Made by a program: the position numbers and the translations under genes. This document shows positions 45,465 through 54,767 of a DNA stretch of 64,000 bases, piece after piece (position 1 is the stretch's first letter; each line of letters begins with the position of its first letter). This stretch comes from Xanthobacteraceae bacterium (GTDB lineage Bacteria; Pseudomonadota; Alphaproteobacteria; Rhizobiales; Xanthobacteraceae), in NCBI GenBank assembly GCA_019745775.1, contig JAIESR010000006.1, positions 124,001-188,000 of the forward strand. The letters are read 5' to 3'. Under the pieces are notes generated by a model, which worked only from the letters and a program-made list of their open reading frames with translations, did not search any database and was not told the DNA's origin.

Positions 45465-46715
45465 ATGACAACGGAAACTGCTGCCAGCGCCGCCAAATCC
45501 CTCTCGTGGCGCACGCCGGTCATCCTTGCTCTGTGCGGCTGCGCGATCTCGGTTCTGACCTTCGGTCCGCGCTCGTCGCTCGGCTTCTTCCTCACGCCGC
45601 TCTCGCAGGCGAACGGGTGGGGACGCGACGTGTTCGCGCTGTCGCTCGCGATCCAGAACCTGCTGTGGGGACTTGGTCAGCCGTTCGCCGGCGCGATCGC
45701 CGACAAGTATGGTGCGCCGCGGGTGTTGAGTGCCGGCGTGGTCTTCTACGCGCTCGGCCTTTATCTGACGTCGATCTCGACCACCCCGACGATGCTGCAT
45801 CTCTCCGCCGGTGTCCTGATCGGACTGGGCCTGTCGGGTTCCGCGGTGCCGATGGTGATCGGTGCGCTCGGCAAGATCCTTCCCGAAAGCTGGCGTTACT
45901 TCGCGTTCGGCGCGGTGACCGCCGCGGGCTCGTTCGGTCAGTTCCTGTTCTCGCCGATCGCCGTGCACCTTATGGACGCCTATGGCTGGCGCGAGACGCT
46001 GGCGATCTTCTCGCTGATTCTGCTCCTCGTCATCCCGCTGTCGATGATGCTGATAGCGCCGCGCAAGCCCGCCGGCGCGGCGGCGGGGCCGGTGCCGTCG
46101 CAACAATCGCTGGCGCAGGCGCTGTCGGAAGCGTTCGGCCATCGCTCCTATGTGCTGCTCGTGCTCGGCTTCTTCACCTGCGGCTTCCAGCTCGCCTTCG
46201 TCACCGTGCATCTGCCGAGCTATCTCATCGACCGCGGCCTGTCGGCGGAGGTCGGAGGCTGGACGCTCGCCATCATCGGCCTGTTCAACATCGTCGGTTC
46301 GCTCGGCTCCGGCTGGCTCGCGACCTTCCTGCCGAAGCGCTACATCCTCTCGTTCATCTATTTCGCCCGCGCGATCTCGATCGCCGCCTTCATCCTGTTG
46401 CCGGCCTCGCCGGCCGCGACACTGATCTTCGGCGCCGTCACCGGGCTGCTATGGCTCTCGACCGTGCCGCCGACATCGGGGCTCGTCGCCGTCATGTTCG
46501 GAACCCGCTGGTTGACGATGCTGTTCGGCTTCGCCTTCTTCAGCCATCAGGTCGGCGGCTTCCTCGGCGTTTGGCTCGGCGGCATCGTGTTCGAGCGCAC
46601 CGGCTCCTACGACACGGTGTGGTGGCTCTCGGTGCTGTTCGGCGTGCTCTCGGCACTGATAAATTTGCCGATCGTGGAAAAGCCGGTCGAGCGGCCTGTT
46701 CCGGCTGCTGCATAG
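45465..46715 (+). CDS. MFS transporter (first of a tandem pair)
   Basis: The 416-residue polytopic protein has twelve predicted membrane helices and an MFS loop motif (AGAIADKYGAPRVL, near residue 80). The blocks FGPRSSLGFFLTPLSQANGWGRDVF and WLSTVPPTSGLVAVMFGTRWLTML place it among monocarboxylate/oxalate-type MFS members. GGAGAG lies before the ATG. It is divergent from nadA with an operator-like pair of palindromes between them. The substrate is not known; uptake of an acid linked to NAD precursors is only a guess from the neighbour. It ends within a hairpin that spans the junction to its paralogue. Confidence 0.82.
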   Translation: MTTETAASAAKSLSWRTPVILALCGCAISVLTFGPRSSLGFFLTPLSQANGWGRDVFALSLAIQNLLWGLGQPFAGAIADKYGAPRVLSAGVVFYALGLYLTSISTTPTMLHLSAGVLIGLGLSGSAVPMVIGALGKILPESWRYFAFGAVTAAGSFGQFLFSPIAVHLMDAYGWRETLAIFSLILLLVIPLSMMLIAPRKPAGAAAGPVPSQQSLAQALSEAFGHRSYVLLVLGFFTCGFQLAFVTVHLPSYLIDRGLSAEVGGWTLAIIGLFNIVGSLGSGWLATFLPKRYILSFIYFARAISIAAFILLPASPAATLIFGAVTGLLWLSTVPPTSGLVAVMFGTRWLTMLFGFAFFSHQVGGFLGVWLGGIVFERTGSYDTVWWLSVLFGVLSALINLPIVEKPVERPVPAAA

Positions 46716-46742
46716 TCGGCATAGTCGGCCGATGCAGCAGCC
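46703..46742 (+). promoter_or_regulatory. Stem-loop that holds the start codon of the second MFS gene
   Basis: GGCTGCTGCAT (46703-46713) and ATGCAGCAGCC (46732-46742) form a perfect 11-bp stem with an 18-base loop. The 5' arm covers the last codons of the first MFS gene, the 3' arm begins exactly with the ATG of the second. The loop carries a direct repeat CATAGTCGG twice (46711-46728). No Shine-Dalgarno sequence is seen before this ATG. This design suggests that the second gene is translated only after ribosomes on the first have opened the stem. Confidence 0.6.
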
Positions 46743-48009
46743 CGGCCCGCCCGTTACGCCATCAATCACCCAGTCGATCGCATCGTGGCGCACGCCGGCG
46801 GTTATCGTCGCGTGCGGCTGCCTGATCGCCACCATCACCTACGGTCCGCGCTCGGCGTTCGGCTTCTTCATGGCGCCGATGACGCTCGAAAACGGCTGGA
46901 GCCGCGATGTGTTCGCGCTCTCGGTCGCGATGCAGACGCTGCTCTATGGTTTGGCGCAACCGTTTTCCGGCGCGCTCGCCGACAAGTTCGGTACTGTGCG
47001 GGTGATCATCGTCGGTGCGCTGCTTTATGCGGGCGGCGTATTCATGATGTCGCGCGCGACCACGCCGGGCGAGCTCTATCTGACCTCAGGCGTGATCATC
47101 GGGCTGGGCCTCACCGGCTGTTCGTTCAGCCTGATCATACCGTCGTTCGGCAAGCTCCTGCCGGAGAGCTGGCGCACGATCTCGTTCGGCGCCGGCACCG
47201 CGGCCGGGTCGTTCGGCCAGTTCCTGTTCTCGCCGCTCGGTGTGAGCCTGATCGACAAGGTCGGCTGGCGCGCGACGCTCGAAATCTTCGCCTGCATCAT
47301 CTTGCTGGTGATCCCGCTATCTTTCGCGATTGCGACCTCGCGACAGGACGCGGGGCCGCCGTCAAGGCGGAGCTCGGCGGTCAATGAAGTTCCGGGCCAA
47401 AACTACAAGCAGGCGCTCGCCGAGGCGTTCGGACACCGCTCGTTCATTCTGCTGGTGCTCGGGTATTTCACCTGCGGCTTCCAGCTCCAATTCGTCACGC
47501 TGCATCTGCCGTCGTACCTGATCGATCGCGGGCTGTCGGCGGAAGTGGGCGGCTGGACGCTTGGCGTCATAGGCCTGTTCAACATCGTCGGCGCACTGCT
47601 CTCCGGATATCTCTCGAGCCGCATGCCCAAGCGCTTCATCCTCGCGTTCATCTATTCGACGCGGGCGCTGGCGGTGATCTTCCTCATCACGATGCCGGCG
47701 CACCCGGCGGTCGCGCTGATCTATGGCGCCGTCACTGGATTGCTCTGGCTGTCGTCGATCCCGCCCACCAGCGGCCTGGTCGCCGTGATGTTCGGCACCC
47801 GCTGGCTATCGATGCTGGTCGGCATCACGTTCGTGAGCCACCAGACCGGAGGCGCGCTCGGCGTCTATCTCGGCGGCCTGCTTTACGAGACCACCGGCTC
47901 CTACAACATCGTCTGGTGGGGTGGCGTGGTGTTCGGCTTCCTGTCGGCGCTGATCAACCTGCCGATCGTGGAGAAACCGGTACCGCGGCCGGCGGTCGCG
48001 GCGGCGTGA
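46732..48009 (+). CDS. MFS transporter (second of a tandem pair)
   Basis: The 425-residue protein is a close paralogue of the preceding gene, with the same order of blocks: FGPRSAFGFFMAPMTLENGWSRDVF, GALADKFGTVRVI, LLPESWRTISFGAGTAAGSFGQFLFSPLG-type middle, and IPPTSGLVAVMFGTRWLSML. Twelve membrane helices are predicted. The pair arose by tandem duplication and is separated by 16 bases. The start ATG lies in the 3' arm of a strong hairpin, so it is probably translationally coupled. The substrate is not known. Confidence 0.82.
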   Translation: MQQPGPPVTPSITQSIASWRTPAVIVACGCLIATITYGPRSAFGFFMAPMTLENGWSRDVFALSVAMQTLLYGLAQPFSGALADKFGTVRVIIVGALLYAGGVFMMSRATTPGELYLTSGVIIGLGLTGCSFSLIIPSFGKLLPESWRTISFGAGTAAGSFGQFLFSPLGVSLIDKVGWRATLEIFACIILLVIPLSFAIATSRQDAGPPSRRSSAVNEVPGQNYKQALAEAFGHRSFILLVLGYFTCGFQLQFVTLHLPSYLIDRGLSAEVGGWTLGVIGLFNIVGALLSGYLSSRMPKRFILAFIYSTRALAVIFLITMPAHPAVALIYGAVTGLLWLSSIPPTSGLVAVMFGTRWLSMLVGITFVSHQTGGALGVYLGGLLYETTGSYNIVWWGGVVFGFLSALINLPIVEKPVPRPAVAAA

Positions 48010-48056
48010 CGGCCGTGCGCGTGGAGCTTGCGCGGTCAGCCGGGTAAGATGCAGCC

Positions 48057-49010
48057 ATGCAGGATCGGCCGAAGTTTTCCTTCGTCATTCCGGCTTACAA
48101 CCGTGCGGAGTCACTTCCGCGCGCGGTTGCGAGCGTGCTGGCGCAGACCGAGAAAGACATCGAGCTGATCGTCGTCGACGAGGCATCGACCGACGGCACG
48201 CAGGAGTACCTCGCGACGCTTCGCGACCCGCGTGTCAGGGTCGTGGGACGTCGTCCGGATAGCGTGCCGCGGCGCCTCGGTGTTGCCGTCGCGCGCAATC
48301 TTGGACTCCACGCGGCGCGGGCCGATATCGTCACGTTCTTCGATTCCGACGATGTCTGTCGTCCGAACTACGTTGCCAGCCACCTTGCCGCCTATGCGGA
48401 CGACCCGGACCTGGTGTGTGTCGCTTGCTCGGCCTTGATGCATTTTCCTGACCGGAGCGCCTATTCGACCGTCCCGGACGCTACGTTGCCGCCCCGCGTC
48501 TTCGAATGGGCGGTGATCACCGACCTGTTTCCAATATTCGCGCCCGCGACATCGTTGCGGCGCGAGCATGCGGTCGCCATCGGGGGCTTCAACGACGCGA
48601 TGTCGCTCGCCGAAGATCGCGAAATTCTGGTGCGGCTTGCGCCGCGCGGATCGATCCGGCTGATCTCGGACGTGCTGTGGGACAAGAGCTGGACACCGGG
48701 CGGGCTATCGCATCTGGGCGCAAAGGCCGGGCCGCAGCACATGATCTTGATGGAGCAGTGTCCCACCTATCGCGCGCGCTTTCCAAAGGTCGCCTCCTAC
48801 TGTACGACCAGGATCCTCGTTGCCGACATCAAGCGCGGCCTGTGGGGGGCGTTCTGGCGCGACCTGCGCGCGTTCCGAAAGGCCGGCTTGCTGGAAGGCG
48901 GTCCGCTGCGATGGTGGAACAATCATCGCGAGGTGCGGCGCTATCGCCGCAACATGCGCAAGCCTGGTGCGCTTGCGTCGATTGTCGATCCGCCGCAGCG
49001 ATGGGATTGA
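48057..49010 (+). CDS. Family 2 glycosyltransferase
   Basis: The 317-residue protein has a soluble GT-A domain: [35 protein letters not shown] and [15 protein letters not shown] with the DxD-type metal site near residue 99. A later [12 protein letters not shown] block is the usual acceptor-side ED motif. The C-terminal 60 residues are Arg-rich and lack membrane helices. Such enzymes usually make surface glycans. It stands alone after the MFS pair. Confidence 0.82.
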   Translation: MQDRPKFSFVIPAYNRAESLPRAVASVLAQTEKDIELIVVDEASTDGTQEYLATLRDPRVRVVGRRPDSVPRRLGVAVARNLGLHAARADIVTFFDSDDVCRPNYVASHLAAYADDPDLVCVACSALMHFPDRSAYSTVPDATLPPRVFEWAVITDLFPIFAPATSLRREHAVAIGGFNDAMSLAEDREILVRLAPRGSIRLISDVLWDKSWTPGGLSHLGAKAGPQHMILMEQCPTYRARFPKVASYCTTRILVADIKRGLWGAFWRDLRAFRKAGLLEGGPLRWWNNHREVRRYRRNMRKPGALASIVDPPQRWD

Positions 49011-49035
49011 TTCAACACACAGGAAGGTAAGGCCG

Positions 49036-50022
49036 GTGGCAAAATTCAAGGCGATCGTGATCGAGAAGGCGGAGAGCGGCCAGAGCGTCGCGCTCAAGGA
49101 TTTCGACGAAGCCAACCTGATGGAGGGCGACGTCGACGTTCGTGTCGAATGGTCGACCGTCAACTACAAGGATGGGCTCGCGGTCACCGGCAAGGCGCCG
49201 GTGGTGCGGCGCTGGCCGATGATCGCGGGCATCGATCTCGCCGGCACGGTCGAAAAGTCGTCGCATGCGGACTGGAAGCCGGGCGACAAGGTGATCCTCA
49301 ATGGCTGGGGTCTCGGCGAGACGCATCTCGGCGCCTATGCACAGAAGGTGCGGGTGAAGGGCGAATGGCTGGTGCGGCTGCCGCAGACCACGAGCACGCG
49401 CGACGCGATGGCGATCGGCACGGCCGGCTATACCGCAATGCTGGCGGTGATGGCGCTCGAGAAGCACGGCATCACCCCCGACCTCGGTCCGCAGATCGTG
49501 ACCGGCGCCGCCGGCGGTGTTGGTTCGGTGGCGGTCGCGGTGTTGGCCCGGCTCGGCTACGACGTCACCGCTTCGACCGGCCGGCCGGAGGAAGCGGACT
49601 ATCTCAAAGGTCTCGGCGCCAAGGAGGTGATCGAGCGCAAAGAGCTCTCGGGCACGCCGCGGCCGATGGCGAAGGAGCGCTGGGCCGGCGGCGTCGATTC
49701 GGTTGGCTCGACGACACTAGCCAATGTGCTGTCGATGATGCGCTACCGCGGAGCGGTAGCGGCTTGTGGACTCGCCGGCGGTATGGATTTGCCGACGTCG
49801 GTCGCCCCGTTCATTTTACGCGGGGTGTCACTTTTGGGCATCGACTCCGTTTACCGCCCCCGTGCGGATCGCGAAGCGGCGTGGAAACGGCTTGAAACCG
49901 ACCTCGATCGTGGGAAATTGGAGGAAATGACCGCCGAAATCGGCCTGTCCGACGTCATGGAGGCGGGCCGCCAGATCGTCGAAGGTCGCGTCCGCGGTCG
50001 AATCGTGGTCAAGATCGGGTAA
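49036..50022 (+). CDS. MDR-family oxidoreductase, AcuI/YhdH (acryloyl-CoA reductase) type
   Basis: The 328-residue protein is a zinc-free medium-chain reductase. [20 protein letters not shown] and the nucleotide loop [20 protein letters not shown] (about residues 156-175) are hallmarks of the AcuI/YhdH group, which reduces acryloyl-CoA with NADPH. The late block [22 protein letters not shown] is also typical. GTG at 49036 is taken as start because the family begins about five residues before KAIVIEK; a longer frame to 48820 overlaps the glycosyltransferase. It protects cells from reactive acryloyl-CoA in propionate or DMSP use. Confidence 0.88.
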   Translation: MAKFKAIVIEKAESGQSVALKDFDEANLMEGDVDVRVEWSTVNYKDGLAVTGKAPVVRRWPMIAGIDLAGTVEKSSHADWKPGDKVILNGWGLGETHLGAYAQKVRVKGEWLVRLPQTTSTRDAMAIGTAGYTAMLAVMALEKHGITPDLGPQIVTGAAGGVGSVAVAVLARLGYDVTASTGRPEEADYLKGLGAKEVIERKELSGTPRPMAKERWAGGVDSVGSTTLANVLSMMRYRGAVAACGLAGGMDLPTSVAPFILRGVSLLGIDSVYRPRADREAAWKRLETDLDRGKLEEMTAEIGLSDVMEAGRQIVEGRVRGRIVVKIG

Positions 50023-50124
50023 ACGTTCACGATTTGGCGACGATTGGCGTGCAGGATCGGGACTTGGGCATGGTTACCCGCGCGTAAACGCGGTAGTATG
50101 GGTTCGGGTCAGGGGGAGTTCCAA

Positions 50125-50595
50125 ATGTTCGTGCGTGTTGTCACGGTCGCAACGACCTTGCTGGTGGCTTGGCCGGCGCTGGCGGAGCCGCTTGGCGTCG
50201 ATGCCGCGCGCCGTTTCGTCGTCGGCAAGACCTTCGCCTACAACTGCTTCGACGGTACCCGTGGCGCCGGTCGCATCCAGCATGATCTTTCGGTCGCGGG
50301 CACCATCCAGATTCGCGGCGCCGGCCCGGTGCACGTCGTGCAACTGCCGCCCGGCACGCTGAAGGTCAAAGGCCAGGCGGTGTGCGCGTCCGTCCGTGGC
50401 ATTCCGATGGAGCCGTGCTTCAACGTCGACCGTACCGACGCGCAGAGCTTCCGCGGCTCGGTCTCCGGGCTGCCGTTCGCTTACTGCGATTTCGTCCGCC
50501 GCGACCGGCGCGCGCCGTCGGCGGTGCGGACGACGCATCGCACGTCGCAGCCGATGGCGATCCATGCGGCCGCCGCGACGCCATCTGGCAACTGA
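50125..50595 (+). CDS. Exported hypothetical protein (156 residues)
   Basis: The product starts with a clear signal peptide (FVRVVTVATTLLVAWPALAEP) and a small domain with four Cys (YNCF, AVCAS, EPCFN, AYCDF) that probably form two disulfides in the periplasm. VVGKTFAYNCFDGTRGAGRI is the start of the mature fold. The tail is basic and Thr/Ala-rich. Short exported proteins like this are common in rhizobia, but I do not recognise the family. AGGGGGAG lies 6 bases before the ATG. A terminator follows at 50627-50649. Confidence 0.65.
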   Translation: MFVRVVTVATTLLVAWPALAEPLGVDAARRFVVGKTFAYNCFDGTRGAGRIQHDLSVAGTIQIRGAGPVHVVQLPPGTLKVKGQAVCASVRGIPMEPCFNVDRTDAQSFRGSVSGLPFAYCDFVRRDRRAPSAVRTTHRTSQPMAIHAAAATPSGN

Positions 50596-50626
50596 CCCCG
50601 CTTCAATCGAAACTCGGCCGCTTGGC

Positions 50627-50656
50627 ACGGCGCCCGCTTCGGGCGCCGTTGCTTTT
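50627..50656. terminator. Rho-independent terminator between convergent genes
   Basis: ACGGCGCCC (50627-50635) and GGGCGCCGT (50641-50649) form a perfect 9-bp stem with a 5-base loop, followed by TGCTTTT. It lies between the exported protein gene and the convergent DUF2339 gene. The T-run on the plus strand fits termination of the upstream plus-strand gene. Confidence 0.75.
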
Positions 50657-50688
50657 CGTGCCGGGAACAGCAGGCGTTGGCAGGGCCA

Positions 50689-53419
50689 TCACGTCGAAGC
50701 GGGCGCGGAGGCGCCGCGCCGCGGGAACAAGAGTCGCTGATAGAACAACCCAATCCCCATCAGCACGGCCCCCAAGCCGATGAACGAGAGCGCCTGGTAG
50801 ATGCCGGTGAGGTCACGCATGTCTACAAGGAATACCTTGAGGACGGTGAGGATCACCACCGCAGCGGAGGCAAGTCGCACTGCCTGTGATTTCAGCGCGA
50901 CGCCGATCACAAGCAGCACCACGCCGAATATCAGCCAGACCGCCGAATAAGCATACTGCTCGGCGTCCGTCGTTCGTCCCACCGTCAGCACCTCGCCGTG
51001 GAAGTAGCGGCGGACTTGCAGCGAAAGATAGGCAAGCGCCAGCGCCACCGCGACCACGGCGGCGAACTGGCTATAGCCGATGGGTCGGTGACCGCGGATG
51101 ACGAGCGCGAGCGCCGCCGTCAGCAAGGCGGGCAGGCCATAGCCTAGCAGGATGAGATTGAAGAAGCTGCCGCCGACATTGTACGGCCAGATCGTTGGAT
51201 TACCGGCAAAGCCGAGCCCGAGCGCAATGGCGCCGAAGGTCAGCACCGCGACGATGATTGCACCGACATTGTGGATGATGCTGTGGGTGCGCTGGCGGAG
51301 CCATTCGAGGCCTATCGTCATCGCAAGTCCGACGTTGACATGCAACGCGATCTCGTTGAGGCCACTCGACATGCGGAGCATATCTCCGCCGGTCATGTAG
51401 TGGCGCACTTCGAGGAACGCGAGCAGCACCGTAAACAGCAGCGCCGCTGAATCCGCCATCCGTGCGGGAACGTCGTCAGCGCGGCGGCGCAGCAAGAAGC
51501 CGCCGAGCCAGAAAGATACCGCGGGGGCGCCATACCCCCACAGCAGCCAGTTGAAGATCGGTGTGGTGCCGAGGTCCTTCAAGCCCACGATGGCCGGTTG
51601 ATAGGCGATGCGTGCCAGGACGCCGGCGACCAGCACGCCGACCAGAATCCGCAGCGCCGGCAGCGGACGCTTGTCGGCTATCCAGGCGACGCCGGGCACC
51701 ATCAGCGCGAGCGCGATCGTGAGCCAGCCCTTCTCCAGGGCCATAGTGAGCGCCAGCGCCAATCCGGCGACCGCACCGGTGGCGAAAATCGCGGCGGCGG
51801 CGGCGCTGCCGGGGCGCGGCTCGCGCCGGCTCAGCATTTCGGTCGCGACGGCGAACAGCGCGGCCACGAGCAGCGCGATGACGGCGAACGGCACCGACTG
51901 CTCGAACTTGTAGATGCGGTAGTACAGCGCGATCAGGATCGCGAGCGGCACGAACACCGCGGACGCGGCCCACAGCATCGGAACCGTCGCGCGGGTCGAG
52001 CGGCCCTGCGCCTGGAAGCCGGCCCCGCCGAACAGCGCGGCCAGACCCGCACCCAGGGCGAGGTGCGTTCCGTAGAATACGGTTTGCGGATCCGGGATTG
52101 CGCCGGCCGTCGGGCCCGACGGCAGCACGAGGTGTTCGAGACTGATGTCGACCGAGTAGTGCAGGAACATCAGCGCGACCATAGCGCCCGCGAGCGGGAC
52201 TGCTGCAGCCGCCGCTTCGCTGCGCCACGCAATCGCGACCACGGCCGCGCTGAGCGCGACAAAGACGATCAGCGCGAGGGTCTCGTGCCGGCTCATCAGC
52301 ACGATCAGCAGCGCGCCAAACAGATAGGCGGCGAGCGCGCCCGACGATACTGCATCGATTTTTCCGGGCGCGGGATCGGGCCCGAACAAAAGGCCGGACA
52401 CGATGAAGACCGCCACCAGCGCAAATCCCGCGACAACGTGGAAGGAATGCGCGGCGACGCCGATCTTGCCGAGCAAGGTGAGGCCCGGCAGCGTCCAGAA
52501 CAGACCGAACGCGATGGCGGTGACGGCAAGCCATCGCCACATGCGGGCCCGCGCCAGCGCGAAGGCGGCCGCGGTGACGACTGCCAGATAGATGTAGAGC
52601 GCCCAGAAATTGGCCTGTCCGGTCGAGACGACGAGCGGCGTCACATAAGCGCCGACGAGGCCGAGGCCCGCGAGTGCCGGGCCATGCACCAGTGCGGCCG
52701 CGAGCGTCGCCAGCGCGACGATGCCGAGCAGGATGAAGGCGGTGCCGGCGCCGATGAACTGGTAGAGCGCGAAGGCGGCGTAGATGTCCGCGTAGGCAAC
52801 GGCCGTGCCGGCGGCAGTGAGGATGCTCGGGATGTGAGCGGCAGGCACGCCGCCGATGCCGGACAGGTTTTCCTGGCGGCGCGCCCATTCGCCCGCGGCG
52901 ATCAGCGCGAGCGCCAGCAGGGCGCCAAGGATGATGCGCATGCCGGGGCCGAACCAGCCCTGTTCGATGGAATAGCGAACCAGGAAGAAGCCGCCGAAGG
53001 CGAGGGCGACGCCGCCGACCCAGACCGTCCAGCGGGTGCCGAAGCGCTCCTCGAAACTCATCGCGGGCTCGGGCGAGGCCGAGGCGGGGGGTGGGGAAGG
53101 CGGGCTGGGCGGTACCGATGCTGCGGCGTCCGCCCGCGGTGTCAGTGCTGGCTCGGCAGGGATTGTGGCCGGGGACGTCGGGGCGCGACGCGCCGGTTCG
53201 GCCGCCGGGGCAGGCGTGACGGCATCTGCTGCGGGCCGGGCTTGTGGCTGCGGCGGGGCCGGTGCACCGGCAGGATCGGCGGGGGCGGGCCTTCTGAAAG
53301 TCGGCAAAACGTTGTTCAAGGGTGCGTACACGATCACGCGCACCGATGGCGATCACCAGACCTGCGATTGCAATGATGGGAAACGACAGTACCAAAAGTA
53401 CTGCCAAAGCAATTTCCAT
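50689..53419 (-). pseudogene. DUF2339 large membrane protein gene, interrupted by a 1-nt frameshift
   Basis: The bulk is one frame from 53343 down to 50689 (884 codons) with a Pro/Ala-rich linker, the block SFEERFGTRWTVWVGGVALA and more than twenty hydrophobic helices, the DUF2339 pattern. This frame lacks a good start. In the next frame, an ATG at 53419 with GGGGAG upstream begins MEIALAVLLVLSFPIIAIAG, then RVRTLEQRFADFQ, exactly the anchor and coiled-coil head expected of DUF2339. The frames join near 53280-53293 at a run of five C/G, where removal of one base would fuse them to about 909 residues. Either the gene is newly broken or the assembly has a homopolymer error. The function of the family is unknown. 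Confidence 0.8.
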
Positions 53420-54191
53420 GATGGGCTCCCCAGCCGCCTGCCTGCGCAGGATGCTAGTCGGTTGCGAGTCCGGGCGGAAGTTGGTTGCACAGGATTGTGG
53501 AGTGGTTCGAACAGCTTGGATGTATTCTTTTTAATGTCGCAACAGGGTTATCAACAGGCGCTGCTGTTGCGGCGCTGTGGCTCCCGGATACCGCGTGCGC
53601 TGGCAACGCCATTCAACATCGCGACAAAAGGCGTTGCAAAAGCACATCTAGCGATCGCAAGAGCCGCACAAAAATCAAAATCGTACCACACCCGGGCCCA
53701 ACTTATTGCCAAGCATCAACCATGCCCGCATGAGACGCGCATTTCGGAAATGAAACGCGAGGGTGTCGAACGCGGGTGGGGGATGGGTGGTAACCAAGTG
53801 AGGGTCTGCTGCGCGTACGCTTCGGTTGCGCTTCGAGTGCGTGTGTACCTGTTGCGTAGAGTAGACCCACTGCACGGGGGTGTAGCATGTGGGCGATGTT
53901 GCGAAGGCCGGCCGGACCGGTCAACGTAATCCGGATATGGACGTCGACGTTCCGCGCTGTTGTGGTTTTTGTGTCACCGAATTCTGCGCATCAGGATCGA
54001 GAGCGCCGTTCGATCTGGGCGACGTTCGGTCGCTAGGTGCGGATCTCCTTCACTGACAGTCTTCGCAAGCTCTGCAACACAGTGTTGCCGGAGCCAGGGC
54101 AGACGCGCACCGCATCCAGCCGCGCGACAGTCAGCGAGCAATCCGCACAATCCATCACGACGCTACTGAATCCGATCCGGAGAATCCGACG
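53420..54191. other. Gene-free stretch of 770 bases
   Basis: No gene is supported. Frames on both strands lack ribosome sites and family likeness. Base composition is less GC-rich than the surroundings in the first 300 bases. A small palindrome GGCCGGCC lies near 53909, and a TTATCAACA word near 53548 looks like a single DnaA box but stands alone. The end of the stretch contains the upstream region of the ybjN-like gene. Confidence 0.5.
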
Positions 54192-54698
54192 ATGAGTATG
54201 TCACACGGGGATGAAGCCACGATAATCCGCAAGAGCCCGCTCGACATTGCGGAGCACATGGCGCGTTCGAACGCATGGCCGTTCGAACGCACCAACGAGA
54301 GCGAGGTCACGCTGCTGGTGCGCGGCAAGTGGACCGACTACCGGGTGTCGTTCTCCTGGATGACCGGGCTTGAAGCGCTGCACGTCGCATGCGCGTTCGA
54401 CGTCAAGGTGCCGGAGCGCTCGCAGGCCGAAGTCCAGAAGCTGATCGGGCTGATCAACGCGCGGCTCTGGGTCGGACACTTCGATCTCTGGCCGGATGAC
54501 GGCATGGTGCTGCATCGCCATTCGCTGGTGTTGTCCGGCGGCGTCGAGGCCTCCAAGAGTCAGTGCGAGGTGCTGCTCTCGAGCGCGCTCGATGCCTGCG
54601 AGCGCTACTACCCGGCGTTCCAGTTCGTCGTCTGGTCGGGCGAGGGCGCCCGCGAGGCGATGGAAGCCGCGATGTTCGAGACCGCGGGCCAAGCCTAG
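54192..54698 (+). CDS. YbjN domain protein
   Basis: The 168-residue protein matches the YbjN family (putative bacterial sensory-transduction regulators with a type III secretion chaperone-like fold): VTLLVRGKWTDYRVSFSWMTGLEALHVACAFD, RLWVGHFDLWPDDGMVLHRHS-like and LDACERYYPAFQFVVWSG. It has no signal peptide or membrane helix and probably acts in the cytoplasm. Its stop codon lies inside the first unit of a five-fold 15-base repeat. The gene converges on nadQ. Confidence 0.8.
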   Translation: MSMSHGDEATIIRKSPLDIAEHMARSNAWPFERTNESEVTLLVRGKWTDYRVSFSWMTGLEALHVACAFDVKVPERSQAEVQKLIGLINARLWVGHFDLWPDDGMVLHRHSLVLSGGVEASKSQCEVLLSSALDACERYYPAFQFVVWSGEGAREAMEAAMFETAGQA

Positions 54699-54765
54699 TC
54701 GTCCCAAGCCTAGTCGTCTCAAGCCGGGTCGTCCTAAGCCTGGTCTTCTCAAGACCAGTCTCTCG
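54691..54765. repeat. Five 15-bp imperfect tandem repeats at the ybjN-nadQ junction
   Basis: Units start at 54691, 54706, 54721, 54736 and 54751; the first is AAGCCTAGTCGTCCC and the second differs by one base. Later units drift (AAGCCGGGTCGTCCT, AAGCCTGGTCTTCTC, AAGACCAGTCTCTCG). The stop codon TAG of the ybjN-like gene lies in the first unit. The array ends two bases before the nadQ stop codon on the other strand. Its period of 15 is a multiple of three, so change in copy number would not shift a frame that crosses it. Confidence 0.85.
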
Positions 54766-54767
54766 TC

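Noticed and set aside
53546-53556. TTATCAACA word as a sign of a replication origin
   Set aside because: It is a single DnaA-like word with no cluster, no A/T-rich unwinding region and none of the usual origin genes nearby.
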